Of a stretch of 64,000 nucleotides of DNA, positions 8,948 through 17,756 are shown one piece after another. The DNA is from Clostridiales bacterium (lineage in GTDB: Bacteria > Bacillota > Clostridia > Oscillospirales > Oscillospiraceae). The stretch covers positions 1 through 64,000 of the forward strand of contig JAJQEV010000007.1 in the NCBI GenBank assembly GCA_021201475.1. The letters are read 5' to 3'. The notes under the pieces were generated by a model, which saw nothing but the letters and a program-made list of their open reading frames with translations, was not told the DNA's origin and searched no databases. The position numbers and the translations under genes were made by a program. The first letter of the stretch is position 1; each line of letters opens with the position of its first letter.

Positions 8948-9370
8948 ATGGCAGAAGAAGAAACCGTAACCACAGAGGAGACCACAACCGAGGAAACCAC
9001 CGAGGAAGAGACCACAGAGGAGACCACCGAGGAGGAGACCACAGAGGAGACCACAGAGGAGACCACAGAGGAGACCACAGAGGAAACCACCGAGGAAACC
9101 ACCGAGGAGGAAACCATTCAGCTGGTGTACATCGGCCCGTCCCTCCCCAGGGAGCGGCTGAGAAACGCACAAATCCTGAAGGGGACGCAGAGCGAAATCG
9201 ACAGCTTCCTCTCAGACCTGAAGGAGCGCTATCCTGAGCTTTCCCAACTGCTGGTGACGCCGGCGAAGCTGACAGCCGCCAGAAAGAAAGTGCAGGACAA
9301 GAACTCCATCCTACACAAATACTACGAGGACGTGGCGGCAAAAGCCCGCGCCTCCAGAAAGGGGTACTAA
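8948..9370 (+). CDS. Phage protein with E/T-rich N-terminal repeat
   Basis: 140 residues between neck genes and tail sheath. Residues ~2-56 are an almost pure E/T low-complexity segment built from TTEE units; the rest (VYIGPSLPRERLRNAQILKG onward) is a compact domain ending in a basic helix. The C-terminal half resembles small proteins commonly found just before the sheath gene in Clostridia myophages, with no known activity. AAAGGAG precedes the ATG. The repeat DNA (8969-9114) is likely prone to unit gain or loss. Confidence 0.6.
   Translation: MAEEETVTTEETTTEETTEEETTEETTEEETTEETTEETTEETTEETTEETTEEETIQLVYIGPSLPRERLRNAQILKGTQSEIDSFLSDLKERYPELSQLLVTPAKLTAARKKVQDKNSILHKYYEDVAAKARASRKGY
8969..9114 (+). 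repeat. ACC/GAG-type low-complexity repeat (TTEE codons)
   Basis: Short tandem units of the form ACCACAGAGGAG with occasional additional GAG or GAA codons, entirely in frame and encoding TTEE/TTEEE. Codon choice varies (GAG/GAA, ACC/ACA), so the repeat is not freshly duplicated throughout, though the middle part (about 9023-9080) is nearly identical unit to unit. Confidence 0.85.
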
Positions 9371-9373
9371 CAA

Positions 9374-10840
9374 ATGGCTACAAAGTTTTACGGCGTCCGG
9401 GCGCAGGAGCAGGCCACCACCGCCTCCGCGCCCGAAACCGTCACAAGCGGCATTACCTTTGCCGTGGGCACCGCGCCCGTCCACAAAGTGGGCGGCAGCG
9501 CCAATGAAATCATCCTGGCGAACGACTACGACGAGGCCGTGGCCGCGCTGGGCTACAGCGACAACTGGGACAAGTACACACTGTGCGAGGTGATCTACAG
9601 CCACTTCAAGCTGTTCGGCATGGCGCCGCTGCTGCTGGTGAACGTACTGGACCCGGACGACTATCAGGAGAGCGTGGAAGCCACAATCATGTCCATCGTG
9701 GACGGCCAGATCACGCTGCCGGAGGACGCCGTGGCAGACAGCATCGTGGTGACCGACGGCGACACAACCACCTATACCGCCGGAGTGGACTATGACGTGC
9801 TGTACAACGACGACGGCGCGTGCATCATCGAAGTGCTGGACGGCGGCGCGATGGACACGGACGAACTGACCGAAGCCACCGTAGCGTACAGCGTGGTGTC
9901 CTTCGACCTGGACGACCTGGACGACGCCGTCATCGGCGGCTACGACGTGACCACAGGCAAGAGCACCGGCCTGGAACTGGTGGACTTCGTATACTACAAG
10001 CACAAGACCCTGCAGGACATCCTGATCTGCCCGGGCTTCTCCCACAAGGAGGCCATCGCCTCCGTCATGGCGGCCAAGACGGAGTTCTCCACCGTGTTCC
10101 GGGAAATCTGCATCTGCGACCTGGACGCCTCCACCATCACCAACTATCAGGACGCCATCACGGAGAAGGAGGAGAACAGCTGCTTCTGCAACACGCGGCA
10201 GGTCGTGTGCTGGCCCATGGTGGCGCTGGAGGACAAGATTTTCCACCTGTCCACCCAGATCGCCGGGCAGATGGCGGCCACCGACGCGGAGTATGACAAC
10301 GTGCCCTCCGTCCTGTCCAGCAACAAGGCGCTGAACGCGGACAGCACCGTCCTGGCAGACGGCACGGAGATCATCGTAGACCTGACCCAGGCCAACGCAC
10401 TGCGGAGCGAGGGCATTATGACTGCGCTGAACTTCGTCAACGGCTTCGTCTCCTGGGGCAGCTATTGCGGCTGCTACCCGGACGTATCCACCGACCCGAA
10501 GGACACCATCATCTCCCAGGCGCGGATGTTCGGCTATGTGGCCAACACCGTGGTGCTGACCTACTGGAAGTACATCGACCGGCGGCTGACCAACCGACTG
10601 GCGGAATCCGTGCTGGACGACGTGAACATCTGGCTGAACAGCCTGACCAACGACGAGCACCTGCTGGGCGCACGGTGCGAGCTGCTGGAATCCGAGAACC
10701 CCAGCACCGACATGGCAAACGGCATTTTCAGAATCCACATCTACATGACGCCCGCCACCCCCGCACAGGAGATCGACTTCCTGCTGGAGTACGACGTGGA
10801 CTATGCGTCCTCGGTGCTGGGCGTCGGCAGCGCGGACTGA
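9374..10840 (+). CDS. Contractile tail sheath protein
   Basis: 488 residues, the usual size for P2 gpFI-like sheath proteins that polymerise around the tube and contract on infection. The start (YGVRAQEQATTASAPETVTS) and the central LVDFVYYKHKTLQDILICPG plus C-terminal DVNIWLNSLTNDEHLLGARC are characteristic of sheath proteins, with the conserved C-terminal region that binds the tube. It defines the phage as a myovirus. It is followed after 20 nt by the tube gene with GAAAGGAG. Confidence 0.93.
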   Translation: MATKFYGVRAQEQATTASAPETVTSGITFAVGTAPVHKVGGSANEIILANDYDEAVAALGYSDNWDKYTLCEVIYSHFKLFGMAPLLLVNVLDPDDYQESVEATIMSIVDGQITLPEDAVADSIVVTDGDTTTYTAGVDYDVLYNDDGACIIEVLDGGAMDTDELTEATVAYSVVSFDLDDLDDAVIGGYDVTTGKSTGLELVDFVYYKHKTLQDILICPGFSHKEAIASVMAAKTEFSTVFREICICDLDASTITNYQDAITEKEENSCFCNTRQVVCWPMVALEDKIFHLSTQIAGQMAATDAEYDNVPSVLSSNKALNADSTVLADGTEIIVDLTQANALRSEGIMTALNFVNGFVSWGSYCGCYPDVSTDPKDTIISQARMFGYVANTVVLTYWKYIDRRLTNRLAESVLDDVNIWLNSLTNDEHLLGARCELLESENPSTDMANGIFRIHIYMTPATPAQEIDFLLEYDVDYASSVLGVGSAD

Positions 10841-10860
10841 TGAAAGGAGCGTGAACAACA

Positions 10861-11379
10861 ATGGCAACGACTGATGAAGCCGTCATTAACTACACATTGT
10901 ACGAGGATGACGAGGAATACTGCGGCATTGTCCAGGTGGACCTGCCCTCCCTGAAATTCATGACCACCACCGTCAGCGGCGCAGGCATCGCGGGCGAGGT
11001 GGAGACGGTGCTGATTGGGCAGATGTCCGCCATGGAAATCACCCTGAAGCACACCATCCTGACCAAGCGGGGGCTGGCACTGTCCACCCCGGAGGTACAC
11101 AAGTGGGAGCTGCGGGAAGTGCAGCAGACGGTGGACAACGCCACCGGCAAACTGACCCCCACAGGCGTGAAGCACGTCATCAAGGCGTATCCCAAACAGA
11201 TGGACGGCGGCACCCTGAAGCCACAGTCCACCAGCGACCCCACCACCGTGGCCTCCGTCCTGTACTGGGCGGAATACCGGGACGGGGTGCTGTACATGGA
11301 ACTGGACCCGCTGAACTATATCTGCTACATCAACGGAACGGACTACCTGAAGAGCGTCCGGTCCGCGCTGGGGAAATAA
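10861..11379 (+). CDS. Tail tube protein (P2 FII-like)
   Basis: 172-residue inner tube subunit. Beta-rich sequence with the FII-type core DLPSLKFMTTTVSGAGIAGE near the N-terminus and EYRDGVLYMELDPLNYICYI near the end, where the family has its conserved final strands. It directly follows the sheath and is followed by an intrinsic terminator, so sheath and tube should be the most abundant of the tail messages. Confidence 0.9.
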   Translation: MATTDEAVINYTLYEDDEEYCGIVQVDLPSLKFMTTTVSGAGIAGEVETVLIGQMSAMEITLKHTILTKRGLALSTPEVHKWELREVQQTVDNATGKLTPTGVKHVIKAYPKQMDGGTLKPQSTSDPTTVASVLYWAEYRDGVLYMELDPLNYICYINGTDYLKSVRSALGK

Positions 11380-11384
11380 GAACC

Positions 11385-11415
11385 AAAAAGGCGGGGCAGC
11401 GACGCCCCGCCTTTT
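11385..11415 (+). terminator. Intrinsic terminator after tail tube gene
   Basis: AAAAGGCGGGGC (11386-11397) pairs with GCCCCGCCTTTT (11404-11415) around AGCGAC; the stem ends in a T run. It sits in the middle of the structural operon, between tube and chaperone genes, so it probably reduces rather than abolishes downstream transcription. Confidence 0.85.
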
Positions 11416-11453
11416 CCGGCACTCATTCATAATTCATCAAGGAGGAACAAAGC

Positions 11454-11837
11454 ATGGCAACCAAAGAAGAAAACCTCTCCAAGAGCCTGACCAAAGTGGA
11501 GGAGATGGAGAAGCAGACAGACACAAGAAAAAAACTGAAGGAGCAGCTGGGGAACGTGACCTATGACCTGAGCGACCCGTTCACCTACTGCGGGGTCACC
11601 TACACCACGCTGCAGCTGAACTTCGCGGCGCTGACCGGGCGGGACATCGAGGCCATCGACGACGAGCTGACCGACATGGGAATCAACGTAGTCAGCCCGG
11701 CAGCCAACCGAAAGTACCTGCGCATCTTCGCGGCCAGAGCGGCCGGCATCCCGGCGGACGCCATCGAGGCCATGCCGGTGGCGGACTACAACGCCATCAC
11801 AACGAAGGCACAGCGTTTTTTACTACTGTCAACCTGA
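11454..11837 (+). CDS. Tail assembly chaperone, short form (gpE-like)
   Basis: 127-residue zero-frame product, the counterpart of P2 gpE, which coats the tape measure during tail assembly. Core text is TYTTLQLNFAALTGRDIEAI with NAITTKAQRF at the end. GGAGG lies upstream. The gene ends in a slippery TTTTTTA at 11816-11822, after which only five zero-frame codons remain, exactly the arrangement used to make a longer chaperone. Not a truncated gene. Confidence 0.88.
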   Translation: MATKEENLSKSLTKVEEMEKQTDTRKKLKEQLGNVTYDLSDPFTYCGVTYTTLQLNFAALTGRDIEAIDDELTDMGINVVSPAANRKYLRIFAARAAGIPADAIEAMPVADYNAITTKAQRFLLLST

Positions 11838-12028
11838 GCGACAAAGACCGCCCGGGGGATCACATACGGGAGCAGTGCATCATCCTGGCGCGGAACAACC
11901 ACACGCCTGTGACCGTATGGGAGGAGCTGCCGCTGGGCCGCCTGCTCCAATGGATCAGGGCAAACAATCAGGTCTGCAAGCAAGAGGAAGCACAGCGGGC
12001 AGAGAAAAAGAAGAACAGAACACGATAA
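11454..12028 (+). CDS. Tail assembly chaperone, -1 frameshift fusion (E-E' type)
   Basis: Slipping back one base on T TTT TTA (zero-frame codons CGT TTT TTA) continues translation at 11822 in the -1 frame to TAA 12026-12028, adding 68 residues (TTVNLSDKDRPGDHIREQ... then LPLGRLLQW and a basic end) to the first 123. The extension contains the W..LPLGRLLQW pattern of E'-type chaperones. The fused protein, about 191 residues, is made at low frequency and is conserved in position in almost all long-tailed phages. Seen: heptamer and open -1 frame; inferred: efficiency. Confidence 0.85.
11816..11822 (+). promoter_or_regulatory. -1 programmed frameshift site TTTTTTA
   Basis: Canonical X XXY YYZ heptamer in the correct phase (CGT TTT TTA), placed 13 nt before the zero-frame stop codon. 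The downstream sequence is GC-rich (GACCGCCCGGGGGATC) and may form a stimulatory structure, which I cannot fold here. Confidence 0.85.
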
Positions 12029-12034
12029 CAACCG

Positions 12035-12060
12035 GGGCAATGCGGGAAACCGCATTGCCC
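12035..12060 (+). other. GAAA-tetraloop hairpin before tape measure
   Basis: GGGCAATGCGG (12035-12045) and CCGCATTGCCC (12050-12060) form a perfect 11-bp stem closed by a GAAA loop. Only TCTGT follows, so it is a weak terminator at best. It may attenuate transcription or protect the 5' end of the tape-measure message. Confidence 0.7.
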
Positions 12061-12088
12061 TCTGTACTGTGAGGAGGAAGAAAAGACC

Positions 12089-15000
12089 ATGGCAACACCA
12101 AAAGAATACGAACTTTTGTTCCTCCTGAAAGCACAGATGGAAAACAGCTTCGCCTCCAACTTCTCCGCAGCGCGGGGCCAGCTGGTACAACTGCAGGACA
12201 AGGTGCGGGAATACCAGGCGACGCTGAAGGACATCTCCGCCTATCAGGCATCGGAGGCAAAGCTGGAAAGCTACAAGGCAAAGCTGGCAGAGGCAGAGGA
12301 GAAGCTGAGAGCCGTCTCCGAGCAGAACAGGAACGCCGCCACCACCACCACCGAAATGCAGAACGCGGAGCAGCGGGCCAAAGACGAGGTTGAGCGGCTG
12401 ACGCAAAAGGTGACGGAGCAGGAGGCAGCGCTGGCGAAGCAGAAGGACAACCTGGAAGCCAGCGGCGTAGAGACGGACGACCTGAGCAAGTCCACAGACG
12501 AGCTGAAGGACAAAATCGAGGCAACCAAGCAGGAGATGGACAGCTGGGCCAGCTTCCAAAACACGCTGACCGACTTGGCATCCGGCTTCAGCGTTCTCAA
12601 CTCCGTAGCGAGCGAAGTTGGGGAAACGGTCAGTAAGGTGACGGACTTCCTGTGGGACTGCCTGGACGCGGCGGCGGAACTGGAATACACCATGTCCGCC
12701 GTGGAGGCCGTGTCCGGGGCAACGGCAGACGAAACTGAACAACTGACCGCGCTTGCCAAAGAGATGGGAGCGACCACCGTCTACACGGCCAGCGAGTGCG
12801 CGGAGGCCCTGCAAACGGAGGCCCTGGCAGGCTGGAGCGTAGAGGAAATGCTGGCGGGGCTGCCAGCGGTGGTGAGCCTGGCGGCGGCATCGGGCGAAGA
12901 CCTGACGGAGATGAGCAGCATCATCTCTGACAGCCTGAACGCCTTCGGCCTGTCCGGCGAGGAAGCGGTGAACCGGTTCGCGGACGTGCTGACCACAGCG
13001 GCCACCAGCAGCAACACAACGGTGTCGCTCATGGGTGAATCGCTGTCCTATGTGGAATCCACGGCAAGCAACCTGGGGTACAGCATCGAAGACGTATCCG
13101 TCGCACTCGCAGCCATGGCGAACAGCGCCCTGAAGGGCGGTGTATCCGGCACCGCGCTGAACACCATGCTGACGCGAATGTCCGGGGCCAACAGCACGGC
13201 TGCGGCGGAAATGGAAAAGCTGAACCTCTCCATGTACGACACGGAGGGGAACGCAAAATCGCTGTCGCAGTTCCTGGGCGAACTGCGGGATGCATTCAAC
13301 GACGGCACCATGTCGGAAGAGGAAATGCAGGTCGCGGCCTACAACCTGGCCGGACAGAGAGGCATGCGCGGATTGCTGTCCATCGTCAACACCAGCGAGG
13401 AATCCTGGGCGGAGCTGACCGAGGAGATCAACAACGCGGAGGGCGCGGCGGAAAGCGTAGCGGACACCAGACTGGACAACTACACCGGACAGGTGACGTT
13501 GCTGGAATCCGCATGGGACGCGCTGAAAACCAGCATCGGCGAGGCGTTCATCCCGGTAGCCACAGACGCGGCATCCATCCTGACGGACATCACCACGGCG
13601 GCGGACGGCTTCGTGCAGGAGCACCCGGAGGTGGTGTACGCCATCACAGCCGTCGTGGGCGTCCTGGGCGCAATGGCAGCGGTCATCGGCGTGACCACGG
13701 CGGCGGTGACGCTGCTGAATACAGCAACCAACATTCTAAGCGCGTCTATGATGGCGCTCATGGGGCAGTTCGCCATCGTCGGCGTTATCGCCGCCGTGGG
13801 GGCGGGGCTGATCACACTGGTCGCCAACATCGACAACACGTCGGACGCGGTGAAGGCGCTGGGGGAGGAAGTGGACAACATCACCGCCAGCGCAGAGGAG
13901 ACCATAGAGAGCAACGAGGAACTGCTGGCCTCCTATCAGGAGGAGCGGGACGAGGCCAACAAACTGGTGGACACCCTGGACAGCCTGACGGCCAGCGGCG
14001 AGGACAACGCCTGGACGCAGTGGCAAATTCAGGCGGCGGTGGACGACCTGAACGAGGCCGTACCGGACCTGAACCTGAGCTATGACGAGCTGAACGGCAC
14101 CCTGTCCATGACCACGGAGGAGATGCGGGACTTCATCGCCGCCGCCAGCGAGGACGAGCTGGAGGACTACGCCAGCGCGCTGAACACCACGCAGGCGGAG
14201 CTGGAGGCTATCGAGGACGAAATCGCCATCGCGCAGGCGGCGTATGACGCGGCGCTGGCAGACTGGGACAGCAACAGCATCCACCTGTTCGGGTCGGAGC
14301 AGGACATTATCAACTTCTCCTCCACGGACGACATAGAGGCAACGAAGGCAGCACTGGAGGAACTGCTGCAGGACGAGGCAGACCTGGAGGAGCAGGAGGC
14401 CGCACTGCAAGCGGCCATTGAAGAACACAACCAGGCGGTAGAGGAAGAGTATGACCTGAGCGTCCTGAGCGCAGAGGAATACGAGGAAATTCAAAGCAGC
14501 GTGGAAGCGCTGACCACTGCTTACTCCGAGGCATACGCGGCGGCATACGAATCCATCTCGGGGCAATATGAACTATGGGACACGGTGGAGGACATCGAAA
14601 CGAACACCGTATCCAGCCTACAGGAAAGCCTACAGTCGCAAATCGACTACTGGACGAACTACCAGGAGAACCTGCAAACCCTGATTGACAGCGGGCTGGA
14701 CTTCGGCAGTATGTGGGACAGCCTGTCGGACGGGTCAGAGGATGCGGCGGCCACCGTGCAGGGCCTCGCGGACGAACTGAACGCCAACGGGACCGCAGGC
14801 GTGCAGGAACTAATCGACACCTACAGCGAACTGCAGGACACCATGGCGGGGACGGCGGACACCATTGCAGAGAATGACACCTCTGTCAAGGACGCCCTGG
14901 CGGACAGCATCGCCCTGCTGACGGAATACGCAGGCGGCGAGGGGATGGAGGAAGCGTCCGAAGCGGTGGCCACCGTCATCCTGGGCATGGCGGAGACGGC

Positions 15001-15925
15001 GAGCACCACGGCAGAGGAGCAGAGCGTCGCCATCAGCGCCGCCTTCACCGACATGGCAGACGAGGCGGGGCAGGCGTTCTACGACGAACTGACGGCAGCA
15101 CTGGGCACCTACACCGTGCCGGAGGAGCTGTCCGCAGCGGTGAAGGTCAGCTCCGGAGACCTGGGGCTGAACTTCTCAGAAGGCTTCGCGGAGGGCATTT
15201 CCACGGCCACAAGCGAGGAGGCTGTCCAGGCGCTGGCGGAGGACGCACTGAGCCAGTTCCAGCAGCAGCTGGGCGAAAACAGCCCGTCCACCATCACGGC
15301 GGAGGACGGCGTATACTTCGCGCAGGGATTCGAGAACGGATTGCTGGCTGAGCAGGCGGCGCTAAACAGCGTCGTCGCAAGCCTGGCAACCTCAGCCACA
15401 ACGACCTTCCAGGCCAACCTCCCGCAGTCCGCCTTCTACACCGCCGGGCAGAACGCCATCCAGGGCGCCATCAACGGCATACAGAGCAAACAGGCCGCCC
15501 TGGTGGCGGCAGCGGCGGCAGCGGGAACGGCGGCGGCCAACGCCTACAAGAAGGCGCAGGACATCAACAGCCCGTCCCGCCTGTTTGAATACTACGGTGA
15601 GATGGGCATGATGGGCGCCATTCAGGGCGTCCAGGAAAATCAGACGGCGGTAAACGCGGCATACGCAGCCGCAGGCACGGAGAGCGCCGCCGCCTACCGG
15701 AGCGGGACAGAGCAGACCGAAGCGGCGCAATCGTCCGCAACATTGTCCACAGAGAGCAGCAGCTACAACGTGATACAGCTGACCTACTCCCCCACCGTCA
15801 CCGTCAACGGCGACAGCGGGAGCGGCGTGAGCCAGCAGCTGGCGGCCAGCAATGAGGAGCTTGTGACCATGCTGAACGACCTGCTGGACGAGCGGGAGGC
15901 GCAGATGGCAAGGAGGAGTTACTGA
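12089..15925 (+). CDS. Tail tape measure protein
   Basis: 1278 residues; its length sets the tail length (roughly 1.5 angstrom per residue by the known ruler relation, so near 190 nm). It starts with a long coiled coil (~15-150). The TP901-type tape-measure core follows, with ASGEDLTEMSSIISDSLNAF and LMGESLSYVESTASNLGYSI (~265-330). A hydrophobic segment lies around residues 510-585 (VVGVLGAMAAVIGVTTAAVT), then more helical, acidic sequence and a C-terminal region with SPSTITAEDGVYFAQGFENG. GAGGAGG precedes the ATG. The stop overlaps the next start (TGATG). Confidence 0.93.
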   Translation: MATPKEYELLFLLKAQMENSFASNFSAARGQLVQLQDKVREYQATLKDISAYQASEAKLESYKAKLAEAEEKLRAVSEQNRNAATTTTEMQNAEQRAKDEVERLTQKVTEQEAALAKQKDNLEASGVETDDLSKSTDELKDKIEATKQEMDSWASFQNTLTDLASGFSVLNSVASEVGETVSKVTDFLWDCLDAAAELEYTMSAVEAVSGATADETEQLTALAKEMGATTVYTASECAEALQTEALAGWSVEEMLAGLPAVVSLAAASGEDLTEMSSIISDSLNAFGLSGEEAVNRFADVLTTAATSSNTTVSLMGESLSYVESTASNLGYSIEDVSVALAAMANSALKGGVSGTALNTMLTRMSGANSTAAAEMEKLNLSMYDTEGNAKSLSQFLGELRDAFNDGTMSEEEMQVAAYNLAGQRGMRGLLSIVNTSEESWAELTEEINNAEGAAESVADTRLDNYTGQVTLLESAWDALKTSIGEAFIPVATDAASILTDITTAADGFVQEHPEVVYAITAVVGVLGAMAAVIGVTTAAVTLLNTATNILSASMMALMGQFAIVGVIAAVGAGLITLVANIDNTSDAVKALGEEVDNITASAEETIESNEELLASYQEERDEANKLVDTLDSLTASGEDNAWTQWQIQAAVDDLNEAVPDLNLSYDELNGTLSMTTEEMRDFIAAASEDELEDYASALNTTQAELEAIEDEIAIAQAAYDAALADWDSNSIHLFGSEQDIINFSSTDDIEATKAALEELLQDEADLEEQEAALQAAIEEHNQAVEEEYDLSVLSAEEYEEIQSSVEALTTAYSEAYAAAYESISGQYELWDTVEDIETNTVSSLQESLQSQIDYWTNYQENLQTLIDSGLDFGSMWDSLSDGSEDAAATVQGLADELNANGTAGVQELIDTYSELQDTMAGTADTIAENDTSVKDALADSIALLTEYAGGEGMEEASEAVATVILGMAETASTTAEEQSVAISAAFTDMADEAGQAFYDELTAALGTYTVPEELSAAVKVSSGDLGLNFSEGFAEGISTATSEEAVQALAEDALSQFQQQLGENSPSTITAEDGVYFAQGFENGLLAEQAALNSVVASLATSATTTFQANLPQSAFYTAGQNAIQGAINGIQSKQAALVAAAAAAGTAAANAYKKAQDINSPSRLFEYYGEMGMMGAIQGVQENQTAVNAAYAAAGTESAAAYRSGTEQTEAAQSSATLSTESSSYNVIQLTYSPTVTVNGDSGSGVSQQLAASNEELVTMLNDLLDEREAQMARRSY

Positions 15926-16125
15926 TGGAGATATACCGGACAACCAGCGGGGACACCTGGGACAAAATCGCCTATAAGATGCGGGGAGACGGCATGCTGA
16001 TGGACAAGCTGATTGCAGAAAACCCGGCGTATGCCGACGTGTTCATCTTCCCGGCGGGGGTGGAGCTGTGGATACCGGACAAGGAGGAGACCACCGCCTC
16101 CACCCTGCCGCCGTGGTATTCCTAA
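15925..16125 (+). CDS. Tail protein X (LysM-like, P2 gpX)
   Basis: 66 residues. The motif SGDTWDKIAYKMRGDGMLMD followed by ENPAYADVFIFPAGVEL and IP is the LysM-like pattern of gpX, a small baseplate/tail protein that in P2 follows the tape measure region. It begins inside the stop codon of the tape measure gene and is followed 12 nt later by the gpD-like hub, so the three are probably co-translated. Confidence 0.9.
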   Translation: MEIYRTTSGDTWDKIAYKMRGDGMLMDKLIAENPAYADVFIFPAGVELWIPDKEETTASTLPPWYS

Positions 16126-16137
16126 AGGAGGCCGGGC

Positions 16138-17742
16138 ATGAGCAGCATTGACCTGGCGCGGCGAACAGAGCTGACCGTCAAAATCAACAACGCGGACATC
16201 TCGGACGACGTAAACGAGCACCTGATCTCCATGACGTACACGGACGAGGAGGACGGCACCTCTGACGACGTGGAAATCACAATGGAGGACAGGGACAACA
16301 CCATCGTCGGGAGCTGGCTGACCACGCAGGTGGAGGGCACCACCACGACCACGCTGGCAAGCGTCAAGCTGGGGTGCCCCTACCAGAAGCCCACGGGAAC
16401 ACTGAAAAAGGGCTCCAGCGGGACGGGGGTCAAATGGCTCCAATGGATGATGAACAAAACCTCCGCCACGGGGCTGACGGTGAACGGCAGCTTCGGGGCG
16501 AGCACGGAGACCGCCCTGAAAAAATACCAGACCTACAACGGCGTGACCTCCAACGGAACCGCCGCAACGGACACCTATACCGCGCTGGAAAAGAGCGCGG
16601 TGATCCGCCTGACCTGCCCCTACACACAGCCGACCAAAACACTGAAATACGGGCAGAAGAACACGGCGGTGAAATGGCTGGAATGGTGCATCAACAAAAG
16701 CATCGGCACCAGCATCGCAGTGGACGGCCTGTACAAAAACGAGACAAAGAATGCCGTCAAGAAGTTTCAGAAGAAATACGGCCTGAGCCAGAGCGGAACG
16801 GCCAACGCGACCACCATCGTAAAGGTGCGGGATGCGGTCTATAAGGCCCTGGGCGGCAGCACCACCATCACCACGACTGTAGCCGCAAAGCGGGCCAGCA
16901 TGACCGTCTCCATCGTACAAAAGAACTGGGCCTCGGACGGGAAGGACATCACGCTGAACTGCGGCACCTTCGAGATGGACGAGGTGCAGATGAAGGGGCC
17001 GCCACAGACCGTGACGCTGCGGGGAACGGCGCTGAGCTATTCCTCCAGCACACGGACGACAAAGCGGACGCAGGCATGGGAGAACACCACACTGCTGGCC
17101 ATTGCAAAGAGCATCGCCAAGCGGGGCGGATACTCCGTGCTGTACCTGTCCGACACGACGGTGAAGTACACCAGAAAAGAACAAAGCAACCAGACGGACA
17201 TCGTATTCCTGCAAAAGCTGTGTACGGCGGCGGGGCTATCGCTGAAGGTGACGGACGGGACGCTGGTGATCTTCGACCAGAAGACATACGAGGCAAAGAC
17301 CACCGTGCGCACCATCAAACGGGGCGACGGGAGCTACAGCTCCTACAACTTCAAAACAAGCCTGTCCGACACGGCCTATTCCGCCTGCCATGTGTCCTAT
17401 GACGACACGGACACGGGAAAGACCATTGAATACACCTACGTCCCAAGCGGGAGCACCTACGACGAGGACAACGTGCTGGAGGTGACCAACGAAAAGGTCA
17501 GCACGACGGCGGAGGCAAAGGCGCTGGCCATCGCAAAACTGCGGGCGGCCAACAAGGGAGAGACCGAGGGCAGCTTCACCATGGCGGGAGACATGAGCCT
17601 GGTGGCGGGGCTGACGGTGCAGGTGACGGACTATGGAGCCTACGACGGAAAATACATCATCGAGCGGAGCGTCCACAAGGTCAGCTCCACCGGAGGCTAC
17701 ACCACATCCATCACACTGAGGCAGGTCATCACATCCTACTGA
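16138..17742 (+). CDS. Baseplate hub (late control D-like) with inserted peptidoglycan-binding domains
   Basis: 534 residues. The N-terminal ~70 residues (TVKINNADISDDVNEHLISM) and the part after ~245 (NWASDGKDITLNCGTFEMDE, later ITLRQVITSY) are those of gpD/gp27-like hub proteins, which form the ring that joins tube and spike. Between them, residues ~77-240 hold two tandem peptidoglycan-binding_1 repeats (GTGVKWLQWMM...VNGSFGASTETALKKYQ and TAVKWLEWCIN...VDGLYKNETKNAVKKFQ). P2 gpD lacks this insert. AAAGGAGG precedes the ATG. Confidence 0.88.
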   Translation: MSSIDLARRTELTVKINNADISDDVNEHLISMTYTDEEDGTSDDVEITMEDRDNTIVGSWLTTQVEGTTTTTLASVKLGCPYQKPTGTLKKGSSGTGVKWLQWMMNKTSATGLTVNGSFGASTETALKKYQTYNGVTSNGTAATDTYTALEKSAVIRLTCPYTQPTKTLKYGQKNTAVKWLEWCINKSIGTSIAVDGLYKNETKNAVKKFQKKYGLSQSGTANATTIVKVRDAVYKALGGSTTITTTVAAKRASMTVSIVQKNWASDGKDITLNCGTFEMDEVQMKGPPQTVTLRGTALSYSSSTRTTKRTQAWENTTLLAIAKSIAKRGGYSVLYLSDTTVKYTRKEQSNQTDIVFLQKLCTAAGLSLKVTDGTLVIFDQKTYEAKTTVRTIKRGDGSYSSYNFKTSLSDTAYSACHVSYDDTDTGKTIEYTYVPSGSTYDEDNVLEVTNEKVSTTAEAKALAIAKLRAANKGETEGSFTMAGDMSLVAGLTVQVTDYGAYDGKYIIERSVHKVSSTGGYTTSITLRQVITSY

Positions 17743-17756
17743 GGGAGAGAGAGCAG

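Noticed and set aside
8969..9114. E/T-coding repeats as a CRISPR array
   Set aside because: Units are short, contiguous and in frame without spacers.
11454..11837. Tail chaperone gene looks truncated or frameshifted
   Set aside because: The break is at a phased TTTTTTA site with an open -1 frame, the conserved programmed frameshift of tail chaperones, so it is not a pseudogene.
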